A stretch of 64,000 nt of DNA from positions 30,684,256 through 30,748,255 of the forward strand of contig NC_061508.1 in the NCBI RefSeq assembly GCF_022539505.1, in the 5' to 3' direction. The translations under genes and the position numbers were made by a program. Source of the DNA: Lolium rigidum. Taxonomy: Eukaryota; Streptophyta; Magnoliopsida; Poales; Poaceae. Below the pieces are notes generated by a model. That model was not told the origin of the DNA. It did not search any database and was given only the letters and a program-made list of their open reading frames with translations. Positions 24,028-35,105 of this stretch are shown here, in pieces. Numbering within the stretch: the first letter of the stretch is position 1; the number at the start of each line of letters is the position of its first letter.

Positions 24028-25335
24028 GAGCATCTCCATTCGTTTGGCCTCCTCACGCCCGAAATCCGGGATAAATTGTTTTGCCTCCTCACGCCCGAAA
24101 TCCGGGATAAATTTCGTCCGGATTGGACGTAAAAAAGGCGTGGGGAGGGCTAGTTTCCCAGCCACGATCTCAGGCGAAGATGACGATCTAATTTTGAAAA
24201 ACGAAAACTTAACGAAATATGGCTAAAAACGATTGAATTTAGACTAAATCTAATGATATTTACTATATAGAGGGCGAAGTTCATACATAGAGGCCGAATT
24301 CGAAGTCACAAATATATTTCGAATTCGGTCAGGGGAATACAACTTTAAATATTTAAACACGGCGCTCTACATGCCGAAATGGCGGTAGAACACAGTGTAG
24401 TCCTTGTCGCCGTCGCCGCCATCATCGTCGGAGCCGTCGTCGTCGAAACGAGGCGGCGCCGCCGCCGCCTGGCTGCTAGTGCCCTGGCCGGGGTCTCCCC
24501 ACCGGCCACTGTTGCGCGGCGGGGACGGCGAGGGCTTGTACCACTCGTCGTCGGACTCCTCGAGGTCGATGACGGGGATGGGGACACCAGATGGAGGAGT
24601 CGCAGGCCGGCGGTAGCGAGCGGCCTGCTCGAGGAGCCGAACCTACCGCTCCGCCTCCTCCTTCTCCCGCTGCTCCCTCGACCAGGTGTAGGCCTGGTCG
24701 AGGGGCATGGCGTTGTCGGCGGGGACGAGGTCTGGAGGGACCTCGCCATGACGACCTCGAGGATTGCGGCTTCCTCGGCATCGTGGACCTCCTCCGCCTT
24801 CACCGGCTTGCACTTCCGCTCGTCGGAGGTGCCTGGTTCGCGCTTGGGGTGAACCAAGCGGAGGTGGCCGCGTGGCGTCGACGACTCGCGGATGACGATC
24901 CCGTCGCCGCTGCGATCACGGTAGCGCGACGGGGAAAGAGGCTCCCGTTTCACCGGCGCCAATGTTGGCGCCAACCTGGAGCTCGGCGTCGACTTTGACG
25001 CCGAACCGGACGAAGAGGACCTGGCAGCCATGCGTCGTGGCTGCCAGCTGCCCCGGCGGCTGGCCGATGCCCTCGATGGCGGCGGCATCGTGAGAACGGG
25101 CGCGTTGCCGCCCTCGATGTGTTCGATGACGGCGTCGAGCGTCCGGCCCGGCACGCTCCACCAACGTTTTCGTCTGGCGGTGTTGTTGCGCGGAGGCGGA
25201 GGCGGCGGGCCGTCGTAGGAGGCGAGCTCCTGCTCCCACTGCCGCAGGAAGTACGAGTTCCACGCCGCGTAGTGCTGACCGTCAGCAGCCTTTACTGCGC
25301 ACGGAATACGATGCGTGTGCCGCTAAAATAGGTAT
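24028..25335. mobile_element. TIR element, left end plus passenger ORF
   Basis: Begins GAGCATCTCCATTCG after TAA (24025-24027), similar to the ends at 58623 and 46228. A 36-bp tandem duplication (24048 and 24084, CCTCCTCACGCCC) lies near the tip. No matching right TIR was found. Instead the pre-insertion flank TCCATCCGGATACGATTTT occurs on both sides (about 24000 and 25336), so the right border is uncertain. Confidence 0.5.
24367..25270 (-). pseudogene. Passenger ORF with SUMO-acceptor and SIM-like motifs (copy A)
   Basis: Minus-strand protein-like reading: an N-terminal part with WWSVPGRTLDAVIEHIEGG, a Ser-rich low-complexity region, then VKREP (about 24940-24955) and VKAEE (about 24790-24805), which both fit the SUMO-conjugation consensus PsiKxE. 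A short helix DAEEAAILEVVMARSLQ follows. After a one-base gap near 24750 (at a CAG) the frame shifts and reads PVIDLEESDDEW (about 24541-24575), a classical hydrophobic-plus-acidic SUMO-interacting motif, ending DYTVFYRHFGM. A TAG stop also interrupts it near 24640. The homologue at 58.8-59.8 kb shows it is a family. Molecular function unknown; the SUMO link is inferred from motifs only. Confidence 0.6.
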
Positions 25336-25365
25336 TCCATCCGGATACGATTTTGTTCCTAATTA

Positions 25366-25680
25366 GACTAATCACAATGGGAAGTATCATACACTAGTAT
25401 CATGCACATGATACTAGTTTATGATACCATCTCTATAATGGATATAGTATCATAATATGGTATCATACTTATGTCATATTTAATGTTTTGTAGAATCTCA
25501 ATGCAAATGTGTGTACATGATGTATTTGTCATGAAGTTTTCTAGGTTTATGTGTCATGATACGGTATCATATTATGATACTACTCTCATCTCTCACCTCA
25601 TTAATTGATGTGACACATCAGATTTTTTCCAACATGGCATGCATGATACTACTTATGATACTCTTTAGGAAACTGATTCC
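25366..25680. mobile_element. MITE-like AT-rich repeat with AGTATCAT motifs
   Basis: Starts GACTAATCACAATGGG immediately after TTA and holds many direct and inverted copies of AGTATCAT/ATGATACT. The far end is only weakly complementary to the start. The pattern fits a non-coding grass MITE; superfamily not certain. Confidence 0.45.
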
Positions 25681-26039
25681 AGGATTTTTTTTGGAAACAA
25701 ATATTTTTGAACTATGCTTCTTTGGAAAGTAAATCTTGCTTTTAATATGTTATGGCTTTTTTTTGAAATATCCAAAACTATTCCATGAGTTCAAAAGAAT
25801 ACAAAGCATCCTCGACATAATAAAAATTACATCGAGCTCCTTGCACCACCTAAATACAGTACTGCCTCTAGAGCGAGCCACCGATGTGCCTCTATCTCCG
25901 CTTCCTTATCGGAGCCACCCTGACGTTGCTGATGACAGTCGGGAAGTCTTCGCTCACGTGCCCCTAAGGACCAGCGCCCTAGATCCGAAGTTATCGTCAT
26001 TGAACCCTTGAATTCATCTGAGAAAACGGCATACCCACG

Positions 26040-27360
26040 AGTAATGCCCCCTTTCTCTCTCCCTCATGCTGCCCCTCCAGGCGACCGGGGGAGAAACCCT
26101 AAATCACGCCACCGCCACCTCCACCAACCTCCTCTCCCCTTCTTATCGCCCTAGAGGCGGTCGTCGGCAAGGCTGTGCAGCGCCGGTGATGGGGGCGGCA
26201 GGGAGATGCTCTCAGGCCCCCGTGTGCGGCTGCAGGGAGGAAGGCGCCAGGGTAGGGTGGTCTCCGTTCAGGGACGCGGTGCTGGACATCCTCCCTTCGC
26301 TCCCCTCTCCGGCCTGGCCTTGCTGGCGCCTGGGAGTGGTGGCTAGTGGTTGGGTGCTACGCGCCGCCGACCGTGCGGGGACCATGGATGCAGGGCGTCG
26401 TCGACCTGGCGGCGGGTGGCGGGTGCCGGTGCTGCGATCTGCACTCTTCGGTCGTGTAGACGGCGAAGAGGCGGCATGCGTAGGCCTGGTGCGAAGGTCG
26501 CCCCGTCAGGCCTCCGGCATCAAATCTGGACGGTTGTTGATCCTCCATGAGGTGCTCCTCCCACCTCCCTGGCCCCGAACTCCCTCCGGTGGTTTGGTGG
26601 GGTTGATCGGTGATGGCCTTGAACCAGGTCAAACTCTTCGCTGACGGTGGCGGCCATGAGGTCGACAACGCTGACGACGGCGTCGTGCTCCTTCTTGAAG
26701 GCGACATCGAGGTCGTATCCCCTCCCTCCCTGCTCTTCCTATCTCGGGTGAAAGCCAAAAACTTTGGTTTCGACGGTGGCGGCGCTTTGGTTTCGTTCCC
26801 TCGATGGAGGCGCCGTTTGGAGATAGCGGATATGGGTGGACGAGATCGGCGGTGGTTGGTAGACGGTGTCTGTGCCTGCTCCTGGCAGCTTGGTCTGGTG
26901 TGTTGTGGTCTGGGTTGCGGGTGGCGGTGATGTTCGTGGGTGGCGGCGTGGCAAGGCGAGTGCTTGGATTCCTTCTCCCCGACAGTGACTTCCGACATCG
27001 ATGTGTGCTTGGGGAGAGCGGTCAACCTCCGACAGGTCCGGCGCCCTTCGATCCGGGGCGAGAAAGCAGGGAGCTTTCTGCAGAGGTAGAAACGGATGGT
27101 TCTTGGGTTTTTGCCTGGCCTCTAGAGGTTGACTAGGGCGGGAGTTCTCAATGGCGGTCCTCTTCACCAGCTTCAGTGCCTCTTCAGACGGATCGCAAGG
27201 GTGGACAACGGACACCAAGCTCAAGATGTGTTTCATTTCTTTTCTTGTATGCTTGTTAATTTTTCGTCTCATGTTAGCTGTTTTTTCAGCACCCTGTAAC
27301 AACTTGCCTCCAACGGCCTTATTAATTTAAGGTACGGCTACGGCCTTCTTTTTAAAAAAT
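26040..27360 (+). mobile_element. GC-rich repeat with LINE-like 3' end
   Basis: A GC-rich stretch with many overlapping frames on both strands and no recognisable protein. It ends in TTGCCTCCAACGGCCTTATTAATTTAAGG and an A/T-rich tail, much like the ends of grass non-LTR elements. A fragment of the same sequence occurs at 59818-59926 (GACGCGGTGCTGGAC shared), so it is repetitive. The long ORFs here are probably composition artefacts. Confidence 0.35.
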
Positions 27361-28211
27361 TTGATCTGAATCTTCTAAAACCAAACCTATAATACGCGTA
27401 GACTCGACAGATCCACCACTCCATGGATGGATTGACCAGATGAATCTCAGCCCTCCTCAATTCAACCAGCGAGAACACCGCCGATGAGGTGGACAAACAG
27501 ACAGGTAAACCTTATTCTTGTCCTGCACAACGCCGCCATAGCCACCATAATGACGATGTCGGTTGACCAAACTCTAACATTAGGGACCTTCTACAACGTC
27601 GAGCGCAGGTCCAAGGTCCCCACCCCCTCCCGCCGCTGAAGCGGCTAGTAGAGGAGGCGGAGACCCATCGATTCCCGGTCGTAGACGACGAGGACGAGAT
27701 AGATGACGACAGTTGCTAGGGTTTCCACCCTGTCTGTATCCTCTCTTTCTTTCATGGGAGGAGAATAATATTACGACTTCTTCAGTGCAATAAAAAGTGG
27801 CTTACATCTGAAAAAATATGTGTACCTATAAATTTGTTTAGATACGAAGCATGTATGCAGATAATAGGAACATGATGTGTTAAAATTCAATGCATGTTAC
27901 TTGTAAATTGTAATAATGAAGCACTTACTGGGTAGTATGTAAGACAACAGAACCACAGCTTGACAATCGTGGAAGCATGAACAAAGGGGTAATGAAGCAT
28001 TTGAAAGCATCAAAAATCGTTTTTTCCGTCTTTTATAAGAGAATTTGCTTTCTATGCTAAAGTTGTTTCCATCAAACAGAGAGGTATTTTCATCCGAAAT
28101 ATGGTTTCCTCGTCTACAGAATTTTCTACCAATACAAAAAGAACATGTTTAATCAATAAGGCCATGTACATTGGACAGACACATGTGCAGCCGCTTAGGA
28201 ATTAAAAAATA
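27361..28211. other. Spacer, no gene recognised
   Basis: Mixed sequence with short broken frames and an AT-rich half (27750-28211). I see nothing assignable. It ends beside TTA (28212-28214), the target site of the next element. Confidence 0.5.
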
Positions 28212-28668
28212 TTAGGGCATCTCCAGCGGCGCGCAAACGGACGCTGAGCGACCGTTTGTGTCCGCCGTGACCGGAAATGCGTCTGGCACCACCTCCAGCG
28301 GGGCGACGCAAAGTGACCGGGCCATCCGCGGAGATGCAAACTTGGCCCAAATATGCGCCAGGTTTGCGTCTCGGTGGACGCTGCGCGGACGCGCAAAGTG
28401 TCCGCTCGGTCCTCGCGCGGGCCCGCCTGGCAGCGGCACAACTGCTTCATCTTCCGCGGTATTACTTCTGGGCGGTGCGCTGCAGCCTTTGCAGGGCCGC
28501 ATTAATGGCGTGCCTCGGCTTCCGCGAGCGTGCGCAGCTAGTAGGCGTTGCTCTGGCAGGCCATTGAAGGCGAGATGGCGTCGGAGCCTCTTAAAGGGAC
28601 GCTGCCGGCGCCCATTTCCCCGACCAAAACCATTGCCAAAATCCCACAGTATCCACCACACCGACGCC

Positions 28669-29508
28669 ATGGGGAAGAAATGCTGGCCGTTCCGGAAGAC
28701 GAAGAACGACCAGGAGGCTAGCGGCTCGCGTTCCGGCAAGAAGGCACGGGTCGGCCGGTACGTCCGCGTTGACCTCGCGCGGCAGCTATGGGCGGAAAAC
28801 CGGCCGGTACCATGGCCGGACGCGAACTTGCCGGGAGGGGGCTCGTACCTGAACTCGCGGCGCGTGCCGGTCCCCCCCGTGCCGCGCGAGGGCCGAGAGC
28901 GGCGGGACGAGGTGCGCCGCCGCCGAGCGATCTTGCCGCCGGATCTGTGGGAGGATCCGGCGTACGCGCTAAACTCCTACAATTGGATTTCCTTCGGGAC
29001 GTGGGAGTTCGACGCGCGGCGCCGCGCTGCCTACCTCGCCGACGTAGACTACTTCGAGCGCGAGATCGCCGCCGAAGAAGAAGAGAACGACCACGAGGAC
29101 GCGGATGAGGACGGCGACGAGGACGAGGAAGGCGACGTGACCATGCCGCAGTACGACCACGACGACGGCGGACCGGCGTGGGATCCGGAGACCCAGCCGC
29201 CGGACATTTCAGAGGAGGAGGCCATTGCCATGGCACTGGCAAACAGCGAGCAGGACGAGCTCAACGAGCTCGCTTTGTGGGACGGGCTCGCAATCCAGCT
29301 CCGCGAGTCAGCGCTCGCGCAGGGGAGGCCGGCGACTCCTCCGGCCACGCCGACGCGTTCCAACGTCCGCGCTCCGCCTGCTGCTCCAGCGTGGGATCCC
29401 TGACCACAGCCTCCTGCCCGTGCGGCGGTACCTCCTCCACCGCCGGCGTACGAGCTTCCATGGCCGACACCGCAGCTGATTGACCTCGTCAGCGACGACG
29501 ACCAGTAG
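28669..29508 (+). CDS. Transposon-borne ORF with UIM-like and SIM-like motifs
   Basis: Starts MGKKCWPFRKTKNDQ (28669) and reads openly to a TGA at 29401. The same frame then continues for 34 codons to LIDLVSDDDQ and TAG at 29506, so the TGA looks like a late nonsense change and the parent protein was about 279 residues. The N-terminal third is basic; a central part has WEFDARRRAAYLADVDYFE; an acidic run follows. EEEAIAMALANSEQDE (about 29214-29262) fits the ubiquitin-interacting motif, with Ala four residues before Ser and flanking acids. LIDLVSDDD fits a SUMO-interacting motif. It lies just inside the TIR at 28215. No enzyme domain recognised; function unknown. Confidence 0.55.
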
Positions 29509-30082
29509 ACAACGCGTATTTTAGCACGCCTTTCTGGCTTTTTATGTCCTTTTTATCATTTAAATTCGGGATTTCTATTTTCGTGCCCTCGGGTCCTTAG
29601 TTGTGCTCAGTTTCCCCAGCTCCTTAGTTTTTCCTCAGTTTTACCCAAGCCTTTGTCTGAAACCATCACACGTGATGTAACGGCCGGTTGCCCGACGGTT
29701 GACCGTTATCTTCGACTAGTGGGGCCACGTAGAGCCCGCAAAGACACGTCAGACCATCCATCTTTGTTTGACCGTAAGCATCGGTGTATCCCTGACCAAA
29801 ACGCGCACGAGTGGGGCTTCGGTACATCGAATGACAAGTGGGCCATGGCGCTGATACAATGGGCAATACACGGGTAGGAATAGATTTTTAAACGGAGCTC
29901 TACAACGATGGCACGGAGGAGGTGGCCTGCGGGGTGCCGAGATGAGATCGACGTCCACAAAGAACTGCATGAGGCGAGACCAGACGCATTAGATAGATAT
30001 GAACTAGACGCGTTTAACCATGCAAAGAAGAGAAGAAATGGTCGACGACATCGACGACTACCTCAAAACTTTGACTGACCAT

Positions 30083-31598
30083 TGATACGTCCAATTTGCA
30101 TCACTATTTTATATCATAATTTGCTGTTATTCATTGATATATTTCATATTGGGACACAATACTTATGTTATTTCATCTATTTTGCATGTTTCATGATTAT
30201 TTGGAGATCGCGCACCGGAACCGGGATTCTGCTGGAAAAAGCACCGTCGGGATGCAATATTTCAGAAGATCAACTGTGGAAGGAAATTATACCAAAAATC
30301 ATATTTTTCCAGATGACGGAGAAAGCCAAAAGGGGGAGCCGAGAAGACCCAAGGGGGGGCCAGACCACAGGCCGGCGCGGCCCATGGCCTGGGCGCACCA
30401 CCTTGTGGTGTGGGGGCCCCATAGCCCCTTTCGCCTCCTTTTCTTCGCGAAACCCTTCGTCCCGAAAACCTAAGCTCCAGAGGGTACGTCGCGAAGAGCC
30501 ACAGCCGCCTCTGCGGGGCGGAGAACACCGGAGAGAAAAGAGCTCTCCGGCGGGCAGGAATCCGCCGGGGAAATTCCCTCCCGGAGGGGGAAATCGACGC
30601 CATCGTCAGCGCCATCAAGCTGGACATCATCTCCATCACCATCACCATCATCTTCATCATCATCACCGCCATCTCCTGCCGCAGCACCTCGTCACCGCTG
30701 TAGCAATTTGGGTTTGATCTTGATTGTTTGATAAGGGAAACTCTCCCGGTGTTGATTTCTACTTGTTATTGATGCTATTGAGTGAAACCGTTGAACTAAG
30801 GTTTATGTTCAGATTGTTATTCATTATCATATCACCTCTGATCATGTTCCATATGATGTCTCGTGAGTAGTTCGTTTAGTTCTTGAGGACATGGGTGAAG
30901 TCTAAATGTTAGTAGTGAATTATGGTTGAGTAATATTCAATCTTATGATATTTAAGTTGTGGTGTCATTCTTCTAGTGGTGTCGTGTGAACGTCGACTAC
31001 ACGATACTTCACCATTTATGGGCCTAGGGGAATACATCTTGTACTCGTTTGCCAATTGCGGGGTTGCCGGAGTGACAGAAAGCTGAGCCCCCGTTGGTAT
31101 ATCGATGCAGGAGGGATCGCAGGATCTCAGAGTTTAAGGCTGTGGTCAGATTTTTCTTAATTACTTTCTTGTAGTTGCGGATGCTTGCAAGGGGTATAAT
31201 CACAAGTATGTATTAGTCCTAGGAAGGGCGGTACATTAGCATAGGTTCACCCACACAACACTTATCAAAACAATGAAGATTAATCAGCTGTATGTAGCGA
31301 AAGCACTAGACTAAAACCCCGTGTGTCCTCAAGAACGTTTGGTCATTATAAGTAAACAAACCGGCTTGTCCTTTGTGCTAAAAAGGATTGGGCCACTCGC
31401 TGCAATTATTTCTCTCGCATTTTACTTACTTGTACTTTATTCATCTGTTACATCAAAACCCCCTGAATACTTGTCTGTGAGCATTTACAGTGAATCCTTC
31501 ATCGAAACTGCTTGTCAACACCTTCTGCTCCTCGTTGGGATCGACATTCTTACTTATCAAAGATACTACGATACACCCCCTATACTTGTGGGTCATCA
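30083..31598 (+). repeat. 5' LTR of the Athila-type element
   Basis: TGATACGTCC...GGGTCATCA, 1516 bp. It contains a CAT/CAC-rich microsatellite (about 30619-30672) and the palindrome GGCCGGCGCGGCC. Compared with the 3' LTR, this copy reads CAG where the other reads CGG or CGAG at many places. Confidence 0.93.
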
Positions 31599-31610
31599 AG
31601 ACTATTTTCA

Positions 31611-31628
31611 CGGCGCCATTGCCGGGAG
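31611..31628 (+). other. Primer-binding site, tRNA-Asp type
   Basis: CGGCGCCATTGCCGGGAG starts 12 bases after the LTR. The plant tRNA-Asp 3' end would pair with TGGCGCCGTTGCCGGGGA, so 15 of 18 bases match. Confidence 0.8.
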
Positions 31629-31715
31629 TGAAGCGCTATTGGTAAGTGGAATTGGTAAGGAAAACCTTTACTTGTTTGTGCTGATTTTATTTACTGCCTG
31701 CTGCTATAAGTCATT

Positions 31716-32749
31716 ATGGAGAGATCTTCTCTTCAATTTCTATTTGGGAAATCTACTACTACTGCAACGGTAGTGGATGAGGCGCCAGGTGAGGAAGTAA
31801 TACCATATAAAATACCTATGAAAATTATTGAACGTGTTATGGATAACCGCTATGAAGGGGATGGCACTGTCCATCCTGGTGATCATTTACTGTTTTTGCA
31901 TGAATTATGCGGGTTTTTCAAATGTGCAGGTATTGCTATGAATGAAGTTAGAAAGAAACTATTCTCTATATCGTCTGTCCGGTAAGCGGCGCATTGGTAT
32001 AAATTGCTGAAGAATGGTGATTCTCTTGATTGGGAGGACATTGTGCCTTTATTTTATTCCAAATTCTATCCTCCAAGTGAAATTCACAAAGATTGGAATC
32101 GCATATATAATTTCTGGCCTCATGATGGAGAAAGTATTGCCCAAGCTTGGGGGAGATTGAAGTCTTTAATGCTCAAATGCCCCATTCATGAGCTTCCTGG
32201 TAATGTTATTATTGATAATTTCTATGCAAGACTTTCTTTTCAAGACAAGACCTTGCTGGATACTTCTTGTTCTGGATCATTTACACGCAACAAAGAAGAG
32301 TTTAAAAGGGACCTTCTTGATCGGATCCAAGAAAATGCTGAAGTTTGGGAGAACGACAAGGATAGAGAATCGGGTATAATTTATGATTATAAATGCATTG
32401 AAGCTTTTATGGATACTGATAATTTCGTAATATGAGTGCTACATATGGTCTTGATTCTCAAGTTGCTGCAAATCTTTATAAAGCTTTTGCCTCTCATTAT
32501 GAATTGCCTAAGAATAATTTTGATAAGTATCATGAACTGTATAAAGATAAAATTGATTCATCTATTAATAAATGCGTTGTAGTTGAAACTGCTGATCATG
32601 TTATTCCTGAAGCTTATATTGAAAAAACTCCTTTCCCTGCTAAAATTAAGGAGTACTCTGTTATAAATAGTGCGGTTCATAAAAGTGAAAAGAAACCTAT
32701 AGAACCTGAAGAACAAATAAAAGTTGAACCTCGTTGTTGCAATAGTTAA
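31716..32749 (+). pseudogene. gag: Athila-type gag
   Basis: Starts MERSSLQFLFGKSTTT. The capsid-like core includes WYKLLKNGDSLDWEDIVPLF and FYPPSEIHKDWNRIYNF, and the frame runs on through IQENAEVWENDKDRESG. An in-frame TAA at 31983-31985 interrupts it. A one-base deletion in an A run near 32430 shifts the frame into MSATYGLDSQVAANLYKAF, which ends at 32749 by another shift at a GCTG site. It would form the virus-like particle that packages element RNA. As read here it cannot make a full Gag. Confidence 0.85.
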
Positions 32750-32839
32750 AGATCTTGTGATTGAAAATGTGGAGGATGGTCATATTATTTTACGTGAAGA
32801 TGCTTCTAATATTGTTTCACATCCTAATAAACCCAAACA

Positions 32840-35105
32840 AGTTAGTGTTCCTATGCTATACTGTTAGAATTGGTGATCATTGCTATTATGGTTTATGTGA
32901 TATTGGTGCAAGTGTTAGTGCTATTCCTTATGAGCTTTACACGGAGATTATGCACGAAATTGATTCTTGTGAACTTGAAGATATTGATGTGGTTATTCAG
33001 CTGGCTAATAGAGAAACTATTTCTCCAATTGGTATTGTTCGAGATGTGGAAGTTCTATGTGGTAAGATTAAATATCCTGTCGACTTTTTGGTACTTGGTT
33101 CTGCGGCTAGTGATTATTGTCCTATCATTTTTGGTAGACCTTTTCTAAATACTTGTGGAGCTATTATAGATTGCAAGAAAGATAAAATCTTGACTAAATT
33201 TGCTGGTGAGTCTTATGAGTTTAACTTCTCTAAATTTACCAAAACTCCTTATAAAGCTGATTTGCCTAGTGATGATTTTAAAATGGAGCAGTGTGCATCT
33301 ATTGTTCTTGTTCCTAATAATCCTTTGCAGCAACATTTGGAGAATAGCGAGAGTGAAGTTTTTAGGAAAGAAAGAGATGAGCTTGAGGAAATTTTTCTTC
33401 GCCAACCTATTCTCAAGCATGATTTACCGGTGGAAGATTTGGGTACAACGCCGCCACCAAAGGAAGATCCAGTTTTTGATTTGAAACCTTTGCCTGATAA
33501 TCTTAAATATGCTCATATTGATGATAAGAAAATATATCCTGTTATTATTAGTTCTAAGCTTTCAGAGATTGAGGAAGAAAGGTTATTGGAAATATTGAAG
33601 AAACACCGAGGAGCTATTGGCTACACTCTTGATGATTTGAAGGGGATTTCTCCTTCTATTTGCCAACATGCTATTAATATGGAAGATGATGCAAAGCCTG
33701 TTGTCGAACATCAGCGTCGTCTAATTCCGAAGATGAAGGAGGTGGTAAGGAATGAGGTATTAAAACTTCTTGAAGCTGGTATTATATATCCTATTGCTGA
33801 TAGTAGATGGGTTAGTCCTGTGCATTGCGTTCCTAAGAAAGGAGGAATGACTGTTGTGCCTAATGATAATGATGAGCTCATCCCTCAAAGAGTAGTTGTA
33901 GGGTATAGAATGTGCATTGATTTTCGAAAAGTTAATAAAGTTACTAAGAAAGATCATTACCCTTTACCATTTATTGATCGAATGCTAGAAAGGTTGTCTA
34001 AAAATACTCATTTTTGCTTTCTTGATGGTTATTACGGGTTTTCACAAATTCTTTGTTAAAACTAAAGATCAAGATAAAACCACTTTTACTTGTCCCTATG
34101 GAACTTATGCTTATAGGCGTATGCCTTTTGGTTTATGTAATGCTCCTGCTACTTTTCAAAGATGCATGTCGGCTATTTTTCATGGCTTTTGTGAGAGTAT
34201 TGTGGAAGTATTCATGGATGATTTTTCCGTCTATGGGAATTCTTTTGATAGTTGCTTGCGAAACCTTGATAAAGTTTTGCGAGAGATGTGAAGAAACTAA
34301 CCTTGTTCTTAATTGGGAGAAATGCCACTTTATGGTTAATGAAGGAATTGTATTGGGACATAAAATTTACGAGAGAGGTATTGAAGTTGATAGAGCTAAA
34401 GTTGAAGCAATTGAGAAGATGCCCTATCCGAGGGATGTTAAAGGTATTCGTAGTGTTCTTGGTCATGCTTGGGTTTTATAGGAGATTTATTAAAGATTTC
34501 TCCAAGATTTCAAAGCCTCTTACTAATCTTCTTCAAAAAGACGTACCTTTTGTTTTTGATGATGATTGTAAGGAAGCTTTTGAAACTCTAAAGAAAGCCT
34601 TAACAAGCTGCTCCTGTAGTTGAACCTCCTGATTGGAATTTGCCTTTTGAAATTATGTGTGATGCTAGTGATTTTGATATAGGCGTCTGTTCTTGGACAG
34701 CGAGTAGATAAAAAACTGAATGTTATTCATTATGCTAGTAAAACTCTTGATGCTTGCTCAAAGAAATTATGCTACAACTGAAAAAGAATTATTAGCTGTA
34801 GTCTTTGCCTGTGATAAATTTAGATCTTATATTGTTGATTCAAAAGTTACGATTCATACTGATCATGCTTGCAATTAGATACCTTATGACAAAGAAAGAT
34901 GCTAAGCCGAGGCTTATTAGATGGGTACTTCTTTTGCAAGAATTTGATTTACATATTGTAGATAGGAAAGGTGCTTGATAATCCTGTTGCTTGATAATTT
35001 ATCTAGATTGGAAAATATTGCTTATGATCCTGTTCTCGTTAATGATAGTTTTCCAAATGAACAATTGGCTGTAATAAAGGTGAGCTCGCGAGACAGGTCC
35101 TTGGT
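32840..35105 (+). pseudogene. pol: Athila-type pol: protease, reverse transcriptase, RNase H
   Basis: Protease: YGLCDIGASVSAIP near 32890-32930 holds the active-site aspartate. RT: WVSPVHCVPKKGG, FRKVNKVTKKDHYPLPF, then FMDD (about 34213-34224), the catalytic pair. RNase H: the aspartate-containing [27 protein letters not shown] and HTDHA segments lie in changing frames. Frame breaks are at about 34051, 34280, 34468, 34607, 34684, 34753, 34869, 34975, 34991, 35095 and 35110. At nearly all of these the expected sequence has CTG or CAG with one extra base. Up to 34050 the frame is open for almost 1.2 kb. Confidence 0.85.

Noticed and set aside
26066..27302. Several long ORFs on both strands near 26-27 kb
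   Set aside because: All frames are open because of high GC content; no domain is recognisable and the block is repetitive (also at 59.8 kb).
30600..30700. His-rich protein segment
   Set aside because: It is a translation of a CAT/CAC microsatellite inside an LTR and recurs in the 3' LTR.
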